Origin: Acanthopleura granulata
Taxonomy: Eukaryota > Mollusca > Polyplacophora > Chitonida > Chitonidae
DNA length: 64,000 bases
Direction: 5' to 3'
Assembly (NCBI GenBank): GCA_016165875.1
Contig: JABBOT010000002.1
Coordinates: 31,919,642 to 31,983,641, forward strand
The notes below the pieces were generated by a model. It was not told the DNA's origin. It ran no database searches and worked only from the letters and a program-made list of their open reading frames with translations. Below are positions 27,087 to 38,861 of this stretch, in pieces (the first letter of the stretch is position 1; each line of letters starts with the position of its first letter). A program made the translations under genes and the position numbers.

Positions 27087-28860
27087 TCTGATGCTCTTGT
27101 CAGTATGTGCCCTTTCAGGTGCTTGGAACTGGGGTTCTGTACCACCATGGCACACCCGTGTGACAGAAGCGACAGGTGACATTCAACACACACACATGAT
27201 GGAATTAGCTCTGCTGGTGCCTATATGATCTTGGTGGGCAGATAAATGGATGTATGGATAACACAGGGTACTGTGAGCTGTGACAGGCTAGAGACATGAC
27301 AGCTGGCAGATTGTTAAGAGTAGAAATATTTATGAATTTGTCTGGGTAAAGCCTGCCATTGTTTACCATGGATATGGTATAGTTGTACATGTATATGGAC
27401 TACAGTCTGGACTTCTTTCACCTGCTTTGTCTTTCACATGGGACTGGTGATGTTGCTTTTGATTGCTTGGTCGTGATTGGTTGGTTTGTAACAAGGCTGA
27501 TTCTCATTGGACATACATGTGAATACCTGATGCTGGTTTGTAATGTTGGGTTGTGAAAATTATCTGCAATGTGATTGGTCAAATATGTGTATGGATATGA
27601 TGTAAAAATTTCACTAGTATATAAAATATGCTGTATATGTATATAAATACACGTACATGTATCTTACTAGCGACTTGAAAGTACATGTATCATGCCTATT
27701 TGAATTTCGCAACCAATTTAGGGAGGTTTAAAACGATATCTGATAGTGCTGAAATAAATGTAGAAAAGCTTCCTAACTTATGTTTAAATTTAAGGAAGGT
27801 TTAGAGTTGGACCCATACCCATATGATGAGTTTATAGAAGTATTTTTATGAAATTAAAAGTGAATCCAAGTTATATTCTAGGATATATTAATTTACAAAA
27901 CCAATTTTCATTAACATGTTTTCCCCTCTGCTTTATGGTGCTCAGTTTACCTAACCTATCATGGTAGTTATGAGGTAATGAGTTTTAACTTGGCAATGTT
28001 CAACACTGATGTTCTGTTATGCTTCAACCAAACCTGAATTATTCTGTTCTAAGAATTTTTTTTTCTTTTCTTTTTGTACTTTTTAAAAATTGTTTACAGG
28101 TCAGCGGTTATTCATGTTTTTGACTAAAAAGAAAAAAGCAGAATATAAAAGAATGAAGCGTCCTTACCATTCCTGAAACCGGATTTGTCCTTGAGCACTA
28201 TATCGTAGTCCCAACAAATATTTTTCATAGCTTTAAGTTCTGTTCTCATGTTACACATTGCAGTAGATGTCTGGTGTATAACTATTAGTTTCACAGTATT
28301 CACAGATTGTGTTTCTCAGGTTAAAATGGTATTCATATTTTTTTTTAAAGAAAACTTGTGTTTTATGAATTTTATTTCTGTTCACCTACAATCAAAGATT
28401 TTTACACTGCATAATGTTAAGTTACATGTACATAACCTGCAAGCATATGTACCTCTATCAGAAAGCCTTCTGCTTACCTAAGACAGGAATAACTTCAAAC
28501 TTTCTTGAAACTTTTTGTGAAAATTCTCTTAACCGTAACGCCATGTCTGTAATCTTTGGACAAATTCCCGTGTTGTCCAGCCACTACCTGCCTGATATTC
28601 TGCAGCTTCATTTTATCAAGTCAGACACTTCGTCTATAGCTGCGTTTTCTGCCATGATCCAGCAGGCAAAAATAATTGGATAACGATTGGATAATGATGA
28701 CCTCTTTTCAATTATTTCTGACTCGAGTGGATTTGGCTAGCCAATTGATCAAGGCAGAAAACGGAGTCATGTGCACGTTGCGATACACGGAGTGTCTGGC
28801 TTGATATAATCAAGATAGATATTCTGTGGTTACACAATAATACATCTCCATGTATATTTA

Positions 28861-28955
28861 TTCTTTCTTCGGAATTTATACTCACAAATTTATTCTTTCT
28901 TCGGAATTTATACTTACATATTTATTCTTTCTTTGGAATTTATACTCACAAATTT
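28861..28955. repeat. 32-bp tandem repeat, three copies
   Basis: TTCTTTCTTCGGAATTTATA starts at 28861 and 28893, and a one-base variant starts at 28925. Copies are nearly identical. Confidence 0.9.
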
Positions 28956-29373
28956 ATATGACACAAAGCTTTAAGTAATTTGACTGGTGATTTAAAAATG
29001 TGACAGCAGTGGATTTTCATTTCTCAGTAATGGTAAAAACCTGATTTTGGCTTTTCACATTCATAAGAACGTACAGTAGTATTGTGTATTTTCTTGCAGG
29101 ACATAAATTTGCATAATGATCCCAACTGATGGAACTGTACATACACCCTGATTGTTTATTATTTCTTTATATACAAGGATCACTCCTTTCAGGTAAACCA
29201 ATGCTGCAGATTTAAGGATTTGTCATTTGAACTAATTCATGCGTAACTGAGAATTGAGTGTTAGAAAAGAAGGGTTGTGAAACACAGGTGCTTTTCACTC
29301 TCTCCTCTGCATAATACATACAGTCAGGTTAGTTGTTACCAGCTATTTGTGCATCTTGTGATGACAGATTTTG

Positions 29374-29379
29374 AATAAA
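29374..29379 (+). promoter_or_regulatory. Candidate poly(A) signal of the RASSF gene
   Basis: AATAAA followed within about 15-30 bases by a GT-rich element. It is the best-looking polyadenylation site downstream of the RASSF stop codon, but earlier AATAAA hexamers are not excluded. Confidence 0.4.
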
Positions 29380-29681
29380 TGTGTACATTCTGAGGTCTTT
29401 GTTTCTGTCTATTTTCCTTCAATGGTATATGATGACTGATGTTTTTTGAAAATTACTGGCGTAGGTTATGTAGGCCCCTTAAAGCAGATGGGTGTGAATA
29501 GAGTAAAGTCAAAAGGGAGATAACTCATCAAAACTTATTTGCAGCTAGTTATTGTATGATGCATTGTAAAAACATGGTCAGTAACAAGAATAGAATCCAT
29601 GTGAGGCTAATTCCACATTCCACATTTTTGACTTGAAAATCTGATTTCAATGCTTGTATGTGGACCTTACAAGTTTATATT

Positions 29682-29940
29682 GGGGACCACATGATAGAGG
29701 AGATAAGTCCACTAGTGCAGGGTAATGACCAGCTGCCTCTCACCAATGTGATCGGTGTAAGTTCAAGCCCCGCTCACAATCGCATCCTCTCCGGTCGTAC
29801 ATGAGAAGATCCACCCACAACCTGCTGATGGTCGTATGTTTCCCTTGGGATCCGCCAGGTTTCCTCCCACCATAATGCTTATATATTGTATAAGTAAAAT
29901 ATTATTGAGTATGATGTAAAACACCAATGAAATAAGTAAT
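29682..29940 (+). repeat. Diverged family 1 SINE
   Basis: A complete but worn copy. The box B-like GTAAGTTCAAGCCCCGCTC, the body CAGGTTTCCTCCCACCATAA and the tail ATTGAGTATGATGTAAAACA are all recognisable. The box A region is poorly preserved. Confidence 0.8.
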
Positions 29941-30559
29941 TATCAACAATAATGTCAAATTATAGCTGTCGCAATTTTAAACTGTCTTGAAATGAAGACT
30001 GAAATTAATAAGCATAAGCTAATAATGTCTTTGTTGTAACGTACATCCCCATTCACAATGTCTGCTCTAGAATGTGCCTAAGTGCCAGGAAAAACTAGTG
30101 GTCTCGAGAGATTTAGTTTATAACAGTTTTGGACTACACCGAAACTCTAAATACATGGAAAAATAGTAAAGATGTCATTCTGAGGAAATATTCTGCCATT
30201 TCCACGCATGACAACGGGCTCACTTTCACGAAACTTGGCAAATAAATGTTTTGTAGCTTTTCTCACAAAACAATAAAGCTAAACATCTTTTGCAGAAAAA
30301 AAAAATGCTATGTGAAATATGACTATATAAGTTTGCAAAAATGGCCCCACTGTCTATGTCCATGGTCAATGCTTTCTTGCTTTATGGAGCTGATTTTCTA
30401 CCCCTTCATAAATGTATGTATAAATGGAAAGAGCCTTACCTCTGCAATAACCTGCACACATGATGATCTGGTCTGTGGATTTCTGGAAGACTCTGTGCTC
30501 TGCAGTTACTGGAGAAAAACATTCATGGTGGAAAACCAAAGCACCAGGAGAAAGTACTA

Positions 30560-30785
30560 GATCACAGTGAAGGATCTCTGACTCAGAAGTATGAGTAGTG
30601 TCTGGAGGAGTAATCATTAGAGTCTCACAGAAGATCATAGTGAAGGATCTTTGACTCAGAAGTATGAGCAGTGTCCGGAGGAGTAATCATTAGAGTCTCA
30701 CAGAAGATCATAGTGAAGGATCTCTGACTCAGAAGTATGAGCAGTGTCTGGAGGAGTAATCATTAGAGTCTCACAGAAGATCATA
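30560..30785. repeat. 73-bp tandem repeat, three copies
   Basis: GATCACAGTGAAGGATC or GATCATAGTGAAGGATC starts at 30560, 30633 and 30706, with a truncated fourth start at 30779. The spacing is exactly 73 bp and copies differ at only a few bases, so the array is young. Confidence 0.92.
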
Positions 30786-31020
30786 GGTTATATATTCACC
30801 AGAGGCAGGATAGTTATCTACAATCAACCTACTATACAACAAGAGTTTAGGTGAACACAACATATGCCCGAATACGTATTAAAGAATACCAGCAGCATTG
30901 TGATGAGTATAAACTGTCAGGGAATTAGTACTTCATGGGATTTGATGTGTTCTGACACATAAAATGATGAGTTTGAAAAGAAATGGTTTCAGAAATATGT
31001 GTTTGTGTTTTATTAATACA

Positions 31021-31375
31021 GTATATGTAGAAAAAATGGTGATGTGGTTACCAAGGTAACAGTGGAAATGGATACAAATGAGTTGTGAAACATGATCACA
31101 ACTACATGCACCCACATAGGTTAAAACTGCACATGGAAAACAGCTGGAGTTGAAGACCGGACATGAAATCATATCTGTTCATATAGTATATGTAGTAATA
31201 ATGGCAATGTGGTTACCACGGCAACCGTCAAAACTTGACAAATGTGAGTTGCAACACATCGCCGCCTCAATATCTAAGTATCCACCAAGAATCAAAATTG
31301 AACAAAATGGAAAACAAGTGGAGTTGTAGCCCGGACGTGACAGGGGAAATGGTGATCTGGTTACCAAGAAACAAA
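31021..31375. repeat. Diverged duplication of about 166 bp with a partial third copy
   Basis: GTATATGTAG...ATGTGGTTACCA occurs at 31021 and again at 31187. The downstream motif ATGGAAAACA...TGGAGTTG follows both at the same relative place. A third GGTGATCTGGTTACCA occurs near 31350. Copies are well diverged. The frame spanning this (31235-31633) has no recognisable protein similarity. Confidence 0.6.
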
Positions 31376-32140
31376 GTTATTTCGGATGAGGAGTCCATGC
31401 AGACCCAAACGGGCCCAGTTATCTCAACAAATCACCTTTTAATCTGGAATTCTTATGAGGCAATGGGATATGCCATTTTAGAGAAACTAGAAACACGATG
31501 TTGTGTCATCCGTACCCTTCGATATTCAGTATTAGAGGCAATACAAACCTTTTTTGAGCAAAACACAGTCCCCCTTATTGCTACTATCGTAGGCCACACA
31601 TTGTGGCCTCATGGTTTAAAAATAGGGGAATAACCCCAGATGTACACCACTACCACTTTCCCCTGGAGAATATCTTTAAAATATGTCACAATTGTCTTGT
31701 TATCAGGAGGATAACAGCTGATTTAACACTACTTCTATATGGCAAAATGGTGAACCAGGAATGGGTGACGTCACAGCCTTTGTGGGCTTTTTTGCTTACT
31801 TTGAAATGCGACATCTGGATTACTCTACGTAACAAAAATGAAGAGATGTTTTTTGAACCATAAAACACATTCTTTATCAATAAATATATACATGTACATT
31901 TGGTATAGTGTTGTCTTTTCTTTTTAAATTGAAAATAAGTGTTGAAGTTATGACTGACTTGAATCTAAGGCAGTTTTGTTACGCTGGGTCTGTATACCGT
32001 ACTCCTACACACCTGTACAGTAGACAAGAAAATTGATAACCAAGCGAAGCCTGTACATGGAGATGTGAGGTCTGTCCATCACAAATCATAACTGCCCAAA
32101 AAAACTTCAAGATCCAAAAATTAAATGTCTTTGTTCCTGT

Positions 32141-35100
32141 CTACTTGTCCCGAAACACCAAGTCCCTTGTCAGCTTGCTGTAAATGCACGGAACTGACCG
32201 GTTCTCCTTGACCATCTGACCGCAGACGCGTGTCAACATACGCAGTAAACTTTGACCTCTGGCCTCAGTAAGGGCCTGACATAACAGCTGAGTGAACCTG
32301 GACACTCTCGTTTTACTATTACTTTCTGAAAAAATATTGGGGAACAGCGAAAAGTTACAATACATGAATAATGGGCATCACACTCAGTTTTTTACTACCC
32401 TAATTCTTCTAATTTTGGGGACATCTGGTCTGCCTTTTTTAACATACATGTAATGCTAACAGGCATACAAAGTTTCTTTTCTCTCCCAAGGTTAGACTAT
32501 CCGATGACCAACATCCATAATTTACTTTTTCAAAAGCCTGGGAAAGAAATATCTTTTTTGCTTTCAGCAGGAATAATATCTGTCCCAATAATTAGAAGAA
32601 TCAGGGTAATTATATAATTACCAGTATATGGGAAGGTACTGCTTGTTAGTTACCATATCATATGATTTGGGTAACTTTCAGCTGCTATACGATAGGTACA
32701 ATTACAAGTTACTGTATCATAGGAAAAGTTATCAGTATAAAGGTTCTGTTGCAAGTTATTGTACCAGTTTTCAGTTGGCATATAGGTGCAGTTACGCATT
32801 ACTGTATCACAGGAATAGTTATCAGTTCGCATAAAGGTTCAATTACAAGATATTGTATCACAGGAAAACTTTTCAGTTCACATAAAGGTTCAATTACAAG
32901 TTATTGTATCACGGGAAAACCTTTCAGTTCACATAAAGGTTCAATTACAAGTTATTGTATCACGGGAAAACTTTTCAGTTCACATAAAGGTTCAATTACA
33001 AGTTTTTGTATCACGGGAAAACTTTTCAGTTCACATAAAGGTTCAATTACAAGTTAATATATCATGGAAAAAGTTATCAGTTAGCAAAAGAGAAATATAA
33101 ATTATCCATATGAACTGGAAGGAGTTTTGGTTTATACCTAACAACACTGACAATAAGTAGCTACGTACAACACAGATTATCCCCGGCCCCACAGTGACCA
33201 GTGGGACATGATTTACGCCTACCTGGTGATGTAGCATACATCAACAAGAAATCGCTGTAAAACTGGAGTTTCTCCTGCGTGACATTCTTGATCCTGTGGG
33301 TCTCCAGGAATCTCGGAGTTCTAACAGGCTCTCTGACGACACAAGCATCCACTTCATCCAGGCCCTCTGGTACTCGGACATCACTGCATACACTGCTCTC
33401 ACTAATGTTCTGAAATGCAAGGTATAACTAGGTATAACGCAGACGACAGGTGCTGGAATTCAGTGACTGTTTCTGTGTCACCAAGCCTGGGAACTGGACT
33501 GGGAAGGGTTTTTTCCCCCTTGTGGTCAAGTGACGTGAAATCATTGTGGCCAGGATCATTTATTTATTTAAAGGCAAAGGCAAATAAAACTCTCAGGCAA
33601 GTGAACAAATGACATATTCAAAGCTGTGAATCCAGGAAAAAATTAAATTTTAAATTAATTACCAGATGAGCCACAGTCTTTGCCATTCTTCTTGCTGCAC
33701 AGGGAACTAATACTCAAGTTGTTAACATTACATAAATGCTTGTGTTGTTCCCCCACACCATACCACTGACCCACCTAGTACTGAACACCAGTCTACTGAC
33801 CCATCCAGTGCTGAACACCAGTCTACTGGCCCACTCAGTACTGATCATCATACAGGTGGCCCACCCAGTACTAAGCATCAGACATGTGGCCCACCCAGTA
33901 CTGAACATTAGGCTACTGGAGCACCCAGTGCTGAACATCAGATTCCTGGTCCACCCAGTACTGAACACAAGACTACTGACCCACGTAGAAATGAGCATCA
34001 TACTAGTGGCCCACCCAGTACTAAGCATCAGACATGTGGCCCACCCAGTATTGAACATTAGGCTACTGGTCCACCCAGTGCTGAACACAAGACTACTTAC
34101 CCCTCTAGTACTGAACATTAGAGTGCTGGAACACCCAGTACTGAACACAAGACTACTGACCCACCCAGGACTGAGAATCAGACTAGTGGCCCACCCAGTA
34201 CTGAACATTAGACTACTGCCCCCGTCCTGAACATTAGACTACTGGTCCACCTGATACTGAACATTAGGCTACTGGAGCACCCAGTGCTGAACATCAGATT
34301 CCTGGTCCACCCAGTACTGAACACAAGACCACTGACCCACGTAGAAATGAGCATCATACTAGTGGCCCACCCAGTACTAAGCATCAGACATGTGGCCCAC
34401 CCAGTACTGAACATTAGGCTACTGGTCCACCCAGTACTGAACACAAGACTATTACCCCTCTAGTACTGAACATTAGAGTGCTGGAACACCCAGTACTGAA
34501 CATCAGACTACTGGTCCACCCAGTACTGAACACAAGACTACTGACCCACCCAGGACTGAGAATCAGACTAGTGGCCCACCCAGTACTGAACATTAGACTA
34601 CTGCCCCGTCCTGAACATTAGACTTCTGGTCCACCTAATACTGAACATTAGGCTACTGGAGTACCCAGTACTGAACATTAGACTACTGGCCCAACCAGCA
34701 CTGAACATGAGACTATTGACCCACCTGGTACTGAGCACCAGGTTACTGACCAACCCTGTGCGGAACACCAGATTACTGACCCACCTAGTACTGAACACCA
34801 GACTACTGCCCCCCCCCTCCCGTCCTGAACATTAGACTACTGGTCCACCTGATACTGAACATTAGGCTACTGGAGTACCCAGTGCTGAACATCAGATCAC
34901 TGGTCCTCCCAGTACTGAGCACTAAACTACTGACCCACCTATACTGAACACCACACTCCTAACTCACCCTGTACTGAACATCAGACTACTGACCCATCTG
35001 TAGCATTTCAGAAAAGGACAAACACACAGAGGGTGCAGATGAGGCAGACGTATTCTGGTTATCAGTACAAGCCTACCTGTACATCCATCACTGTTGCCAA

Positions 35101-38100
35101 GCATGGCGGAGACCCCCACTCGCACCTTACTGGTACATTTACAAAGTGTACGAGGCACTACATTTTCCCCTCTCTACAAAACAGTTTTCTTTATGAAACA
35201 ATAATAATATTGTCTTTATAAGACAATAATTGTAATTGTCCTTAAGGCTGAATTAAGAGAGAGCACATAGTGTAGTCATAATCAACAGAACTCGAACAAC
35301 GTTGCCTTTTTTTCCCAAACACTACTTGTTAAAAACAATCAAAGGCATATAAGCTACCTTGTTACAATGCTGAACAACTGAAAAAGAGAATATTCTCAAT
35401 ATCTGACATGATCTTGCATCCAAACAGACTGATTTCTGGTCCGTCTTGGCCTATTACGGTTAGTTACTGCCTGTTGTTCTACATCAGATTCACAAAAATC
35501 AAGATGATTAACATTCTGATTTGGAGAAGTAATGGAAGAACCTGAAAACTGAGCTAATCTCTGAACATTCCATGTTTTTCCATCAGCAGTTACATAAGTG
35601 TTTCGTCCAACTTTCCTAATTATCTGTACAGCACGGAGAAATTTACTTTCACCCTTTGGAACACATCCAGTTCTTATCACTCTAACTAAATCACCTGGTT
35701 TGAAGGTTTCTGATTTTGGACCTCTGCCTTTGTTAGTGTATGTAGTGCTTTTTTCTTGTTTGACTTCCACGCATTTGCGCCCCACCCTCTCTTCGTTAAA
35801 AACAGAAGACTTAGTAGCATGGACAATGTCTAACTTAATTTTCATGTGACGACCATGGAGCATAACAGAAGGTTCAACTAAAGTTGTGCATCTGTACACA
35901 GCTAAAAAATCTGACTGATTTTTTGACTGGTCGTCCTGGAGTCTTAGCAGTTTGAACAGCTTCACTGAGAACTTTATTAAGGCGCTCAATTTCTTGATTG
36001 CCTTCGGGATGATAAATGGCAGAATGAGTGTGTTTGAAGTCTCTACCTTTGAGACACATTTCAAATTCATACGAATCAAGCTGTGGTCCGTGGTCGGTGA
36101 CAATTTCCTCTGGGAATCCCTTGCAGGATACAGACGCTAAAAAGTCAATTACTGATTCTATTGTTGTACTTTGTGTAAAGCAAACTTCTGGCCATTTATT
36201 GTAATAATTTGTCAATCTAATGGCAAACCTATTCTTGTAAGAATGGTATGGTCCTCTGATGTCTATCCCTAGTCTCAACCAAAGGCTAGCCGGTAATGGC
36301 ACAGGTTGCATCGGACCGTTGTGACAAATACTAGTTTTGTCATTCATCTGAGAAACAGAACAATTTCTGACACATCACCGACTTGTATGTCCATCTTAGG
36401 CCACGTTGTTTTGTGCGCTCAACTCCTTGGTGTTCGGAATGACCCAGTTCAATAACTCTGGCGGTTAGAGATTTAGGTACCACAGCGCGCTCGTTTTCGG
36501 TGATCTGAGCCTGACGTTGAAAAGAGTGTAACCAGGGCTTGGTGGTCAGTTCTCAGTGTGAACTTTCTAACCCACAAGTAGGTATGCCATCTTTCTACAG
36601 CCCAAATACAAGCTAAAGCCTCGCTTTCTCCTACTGGATAATGTTTTTCAGCATCGTTCAATTTACGTGAAGTGCACGCTACCATAACTGTCACAATCAT
36701 TTCACTATTCGGATCAATCAAGGAGAGGGCAGAGCTATCTATGATAGCCTTCTTGATATCGAGAAAAGTTTGGTTAGCATTGGCTGTCCAATTAAATTGT
36801 ACCGTAGCTTGTGTATCTCTGATCGGTTGCACCAATGAATGAATTCGCAGGGAATGTCGCGTTCGCGATCCCTTGGATCAGTTCAGGACTTGGTCGGACA
36901 CCTTCGCTATCCATAAAATGACCTAGCACCTGGATACAGGACACACTAAATTCACATTTCGTGTTCAACTCAAGACCTGCATCACGCACTCGTTTGAGTG
37001 TTTTGCGTAAATTTACATCATGACCAGCTTGAGCTTTACCAGACACAAAAATGTCATCAAAGTAACAAGAGACTCCAGGTAAATTACATTAGAGACAGAA
37101 CTGACATAAGCTGTGCTGAACACCAGACTACTGACCCACCCAGTGCCAAAAACCAGACTACTGACCCACCCAGCACTGGACACCAGGCTACTGACCCACC
37201 CAGTGCCAAACACCAGACTACTGACCCACCTAGTACTGAACACAAGGCTACTGACCCAACCTGTGCTGAACATCAGACTACTGGTTTACCCAGTACTGAA
37301 CACCTGACCTGATTGTTCATTGCTCATCACCACATTGGTTAGTTTATTTAACACTCTGCTCAAGAAGTTTGCACTTACATGACATTATGTGATACAGATC
37401 ACACCTCCACATGAGTGTCCTCCACCCTGGTGAAACCCACATTTGCATATCACTGCATTTTCCACATCCATTTGCCAATATGCACTTATTCCTGCACTCA
37501 GAATCTTAACTTTGAGCAAACTAAAACCAATGAATTAATTTAATTATACCTGAATAAAAAACAGTCTTGGTTTCCCCGACAGGTGTGGACAGTTTACGTC
37601 ACTGAACAGATGGCTGTTTGCGCTGGGGCCATCAGTACAGTCAACCACATCAAGTCCGCGGTTCACAGGACCCTGACCAAACTGTGACTTTATTGCCTCG
37701 TCACCATGGCTGATTATGACACACACAAAGCAGTCAGAATCACCATGGTAACTATCTTGAGATACTGTCAATAACAGAGCATACGGTATCATCATGGGGT
37801 AAACAAAAACACAGAACATTAGTCCAGGTCTAACGTTACACATAAATGTGGTTTACACTCATCCGAAATAGGCGATGAAGTACCTGTTTTCTCACAAATA
37901 TAAAGTCTGAAAAAACATAAACAAGAAAGCAATGGGAGATTGCAAAATATGTATTTCTCCCTCATATGGTCAAGGGCAGATAACTTCTAAAATAGATCCA
38001 AACGGGAAGAAAGAGCCTGAGAAAGCAAAACTTCGGGTCATTGTGCACATTTGGAAAAGATGTACGGAAAAAGCCATCCCTATATGGCCCCCTCTTAATG

Positions 38101-38412
38101 AGAGGAGACATAAAAATGTTTTCTGATGGTGAAAATAGCATTCTTGAGGCTTAAAATGTCCTCAAACGTGCACCTCTGTGAGGCACTGGCTGATCAGGAT
38201 TAAATGTTACCCTTGTACAAAACTCTGCTGAGATCTGCTCCTCTGACATCTTTGACTTGCTGAACCTTAAACTCTAGAGACTTGAGCGTCTTCACCACAT
38301 AGTCTGCATGTTGCTGTGCATGTGCGCTTTCTTGTCGCAGTAACAAACTGTTATTAATTACAACTGCAAGTCCACGATATCGATTCTTGCTGCTGTATTC
38401 ATCCTCGCTATT
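32141..38412 (-). CDS. Divergent caspase homologue, catalytic-cysteine segment not found
   Basis: Exons in transcript order: 38211-38412, 37550-37764, 33223-33409, 32141-32325 (stop). Phases join as 0/1, 1/0, 0/1, with no stop. Exon 1 has the caspase core start NRYRGLAVVINNS. Exon 2 has DSDCFVCVIISHGDE, with the catalytic-type His, an insert of about 13 residues relative to the neighbouring caspases, then GKPRLFFIQ. In caspases the next residues are ACxG, but the next exon found begins NISESSVCSDVRVPEG and ends FYSDFLLMYATSP. The last exon is p10-like (LTRVCGQM ... SVPCIYSKLTRDLVF) but lacks SWRN and GSWF, reading SNSKTRVSRFTQ. The SRxGTDVDA arginine motif is also absent. It could be a pseudoenzyme regulator of the CASH type, a decaying gene, or a gene with an unseen micro-exon. 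Upstream prodomain exons were not resolved. It lies head-to-head with the next caspase. Confidence 0.7.
32640..33075. repeat. 51-bp minisatellite
   Basis: ATAAAGGTTCAATTACAAG recurs at 32831, 32882, 32933, 32984 and 33035, an exact 51-bp period. More diverged copies extend left to about 32640. Because 51 is a multiple of three, the plus strand stays open (131 codons, 17-residue units). This is a by-product of the period, not evidence of a gene. It sits in the intron before the last exon of the divergent caspase. Confidence 0.92.
33755..35000. repeat. 30-bp minisatellite, main block, with 356-bp higher-order repeat
   Basis: The unit is close to CTACTGACCCACCCAGTACT plus GAACACCAGA. About forty copies are present. 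Distinctive variants recur at a fixed distance: GCACCCAGTG at 33921 and 34277, and CCACGTAGAAATGAGC at 33981 and 34337, both 356 bp apart, so a block of about 12 units was itself duplicated. Both strands stay open for long stretches because the period is a multiple of three. Confidence 0.95.
35396..37085 (-). mobile_element. Degenerate Ty3/Gypsy retrotransposon fragment
   Basis: Reading leftward on the minus strand: the end of a reverse transcriptase with the active-site YFDDIFV (near 37055), an RNase H domain (SRKLNDAEKHYPVGESEALA, TDHQAL), an integrase zinc-finger remnant (GHSEHQGVERTKQ), an integrase core (DIRGPYHSY, VTDHGPQ, HPEGNQEIERLN) and an integrase C-terminal part with a basic tail. 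The N-terminal RT, gag, protease and LTRs are absent. The frame changes at about 36830, 36480, 36350 and 35920, and the part between RNase H and integrase looks shortened. It is a dead copy. Its ends lie against minisatellite or minisatellite-adjacent sequence. Confidence 0.92.
37111..37312. repeat. 30-bp minisatellite, second block
   Basis: Seven or so copies of the same unit as the 33755-35000 block (CACCAGACTACTGACCCACC), in the same orientation, beginning about 25 bp beyond the truncated end of the Ty3/Gypsy fragment. The two blocks look like one array split by, or expanded around, the retroelement. Confidence 0.93.
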
Positions 38413-38861
38413 CTGGACAGGAAGTGGCCTGAAGCGGGATGAAATCGCCGTTATTTATACATGGAAAAATATGAGATTAAAAAAGGAGCCACAAAACTCA
38501 AAACAAAAAGGAATGACAGCTTACCCATCGTTTTTATTTCACCACTCATTTCAGCCTTTTCCGTCAAGGACACACAGACAATAAACATTTTATTTCTGTG
38601 ATTAGCCTGAAGTGTTTAACTGAAACTTTGCCAGTATCGAGCACATACAGAATATTAAGTCTTACCTTTTGTTCAAATGCTCAAAATACACATCTTTGCT
38701 GCGATCCCTTGTCGCTGAAAACAGAAGATTATTCCAATCTCATGTTTACTCTTGGTAAAAATGTAGCAGCTTTAATAAATGCATGGCAAATTTCAACATA
38801 TATGTATTTAAATACACATGTGTGCACATGTGTATCTGAAAACATGAACAATCATACATGT

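Larger units (their letters stand above)
26043..29400 (+). other. Probable RASSF 3' UTR and downstream sequence
   Basis: No coding frame of recognisable family follows the RASSF stop. AATAAA hexamers occur at several points. The one at 29374-29379 is followed by a GT-rich stretch (GGTCTTTGTTTCTGTCT), the usual arrangement of a poly(A) site, so the 3' UTR could reach about 29.4 kb; earlier hexamers could also be used. The stretch also contains two tandem arrays (26924-27086 and 28861-28955). Confidence 0.45.
33410..37549. other. Intron of the divergent caspase, filled with minisatellite and retroelement
   Basis: This is the gap where the ACxG-bearing exon of a caspase would be expected. It contains a 30-bp minisatellite in two blocks with a broken Ty3/Gypsy element between them. 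The few hundred bases of other sequence at 33410-33750, 35010-35390 and 37315-37549 were read on the minus strand for an ACxG exon without success. Confidence 0.7.

Noticed and set aside
30560..30785. Regular 73-bp repeats, considered as a CRISPR array
   Set aside because: There are no unique spacers between units; it is a simple tandem repeat in a eukaryotic genome.
31235..31633. Open frame of 132 codons near the diverged duplication
   Set aside because: It starts at TTG, runs through repeated sequence and has no recognisable family.
33714..34230. Overlapping 164-codon frames on both strands
   Set aside because: They are products of the 30-bp minisatellite, whose period is a multiple of three, so both strands stay open. 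The translation is a simple 10-residue repeat.
37401..37432. Minus-strand HSCGG-like sequence, considered as the missing QACxG of the divergent caspase
   Set aside because: The reading runs into a stop after a few codons, the preceding residues do not match, and ACxG should fall immediately after the splice junction.
38535..38580. Minus-strand ATG segment (MSGEIKTM, donor near 38528) as a start exon of the divergent caspase
   Set aside because: It ends in phase 1 while the next recognised exon begins in phase 0.
38667..38715. Minus-strand segment with good acceptor and donor, considered as a prodomain exon of the divergent caspase
   Set aside because: Its only open frame ends in a phase that does not fit the next exon. 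An intermediate exon would be needed and none was found.
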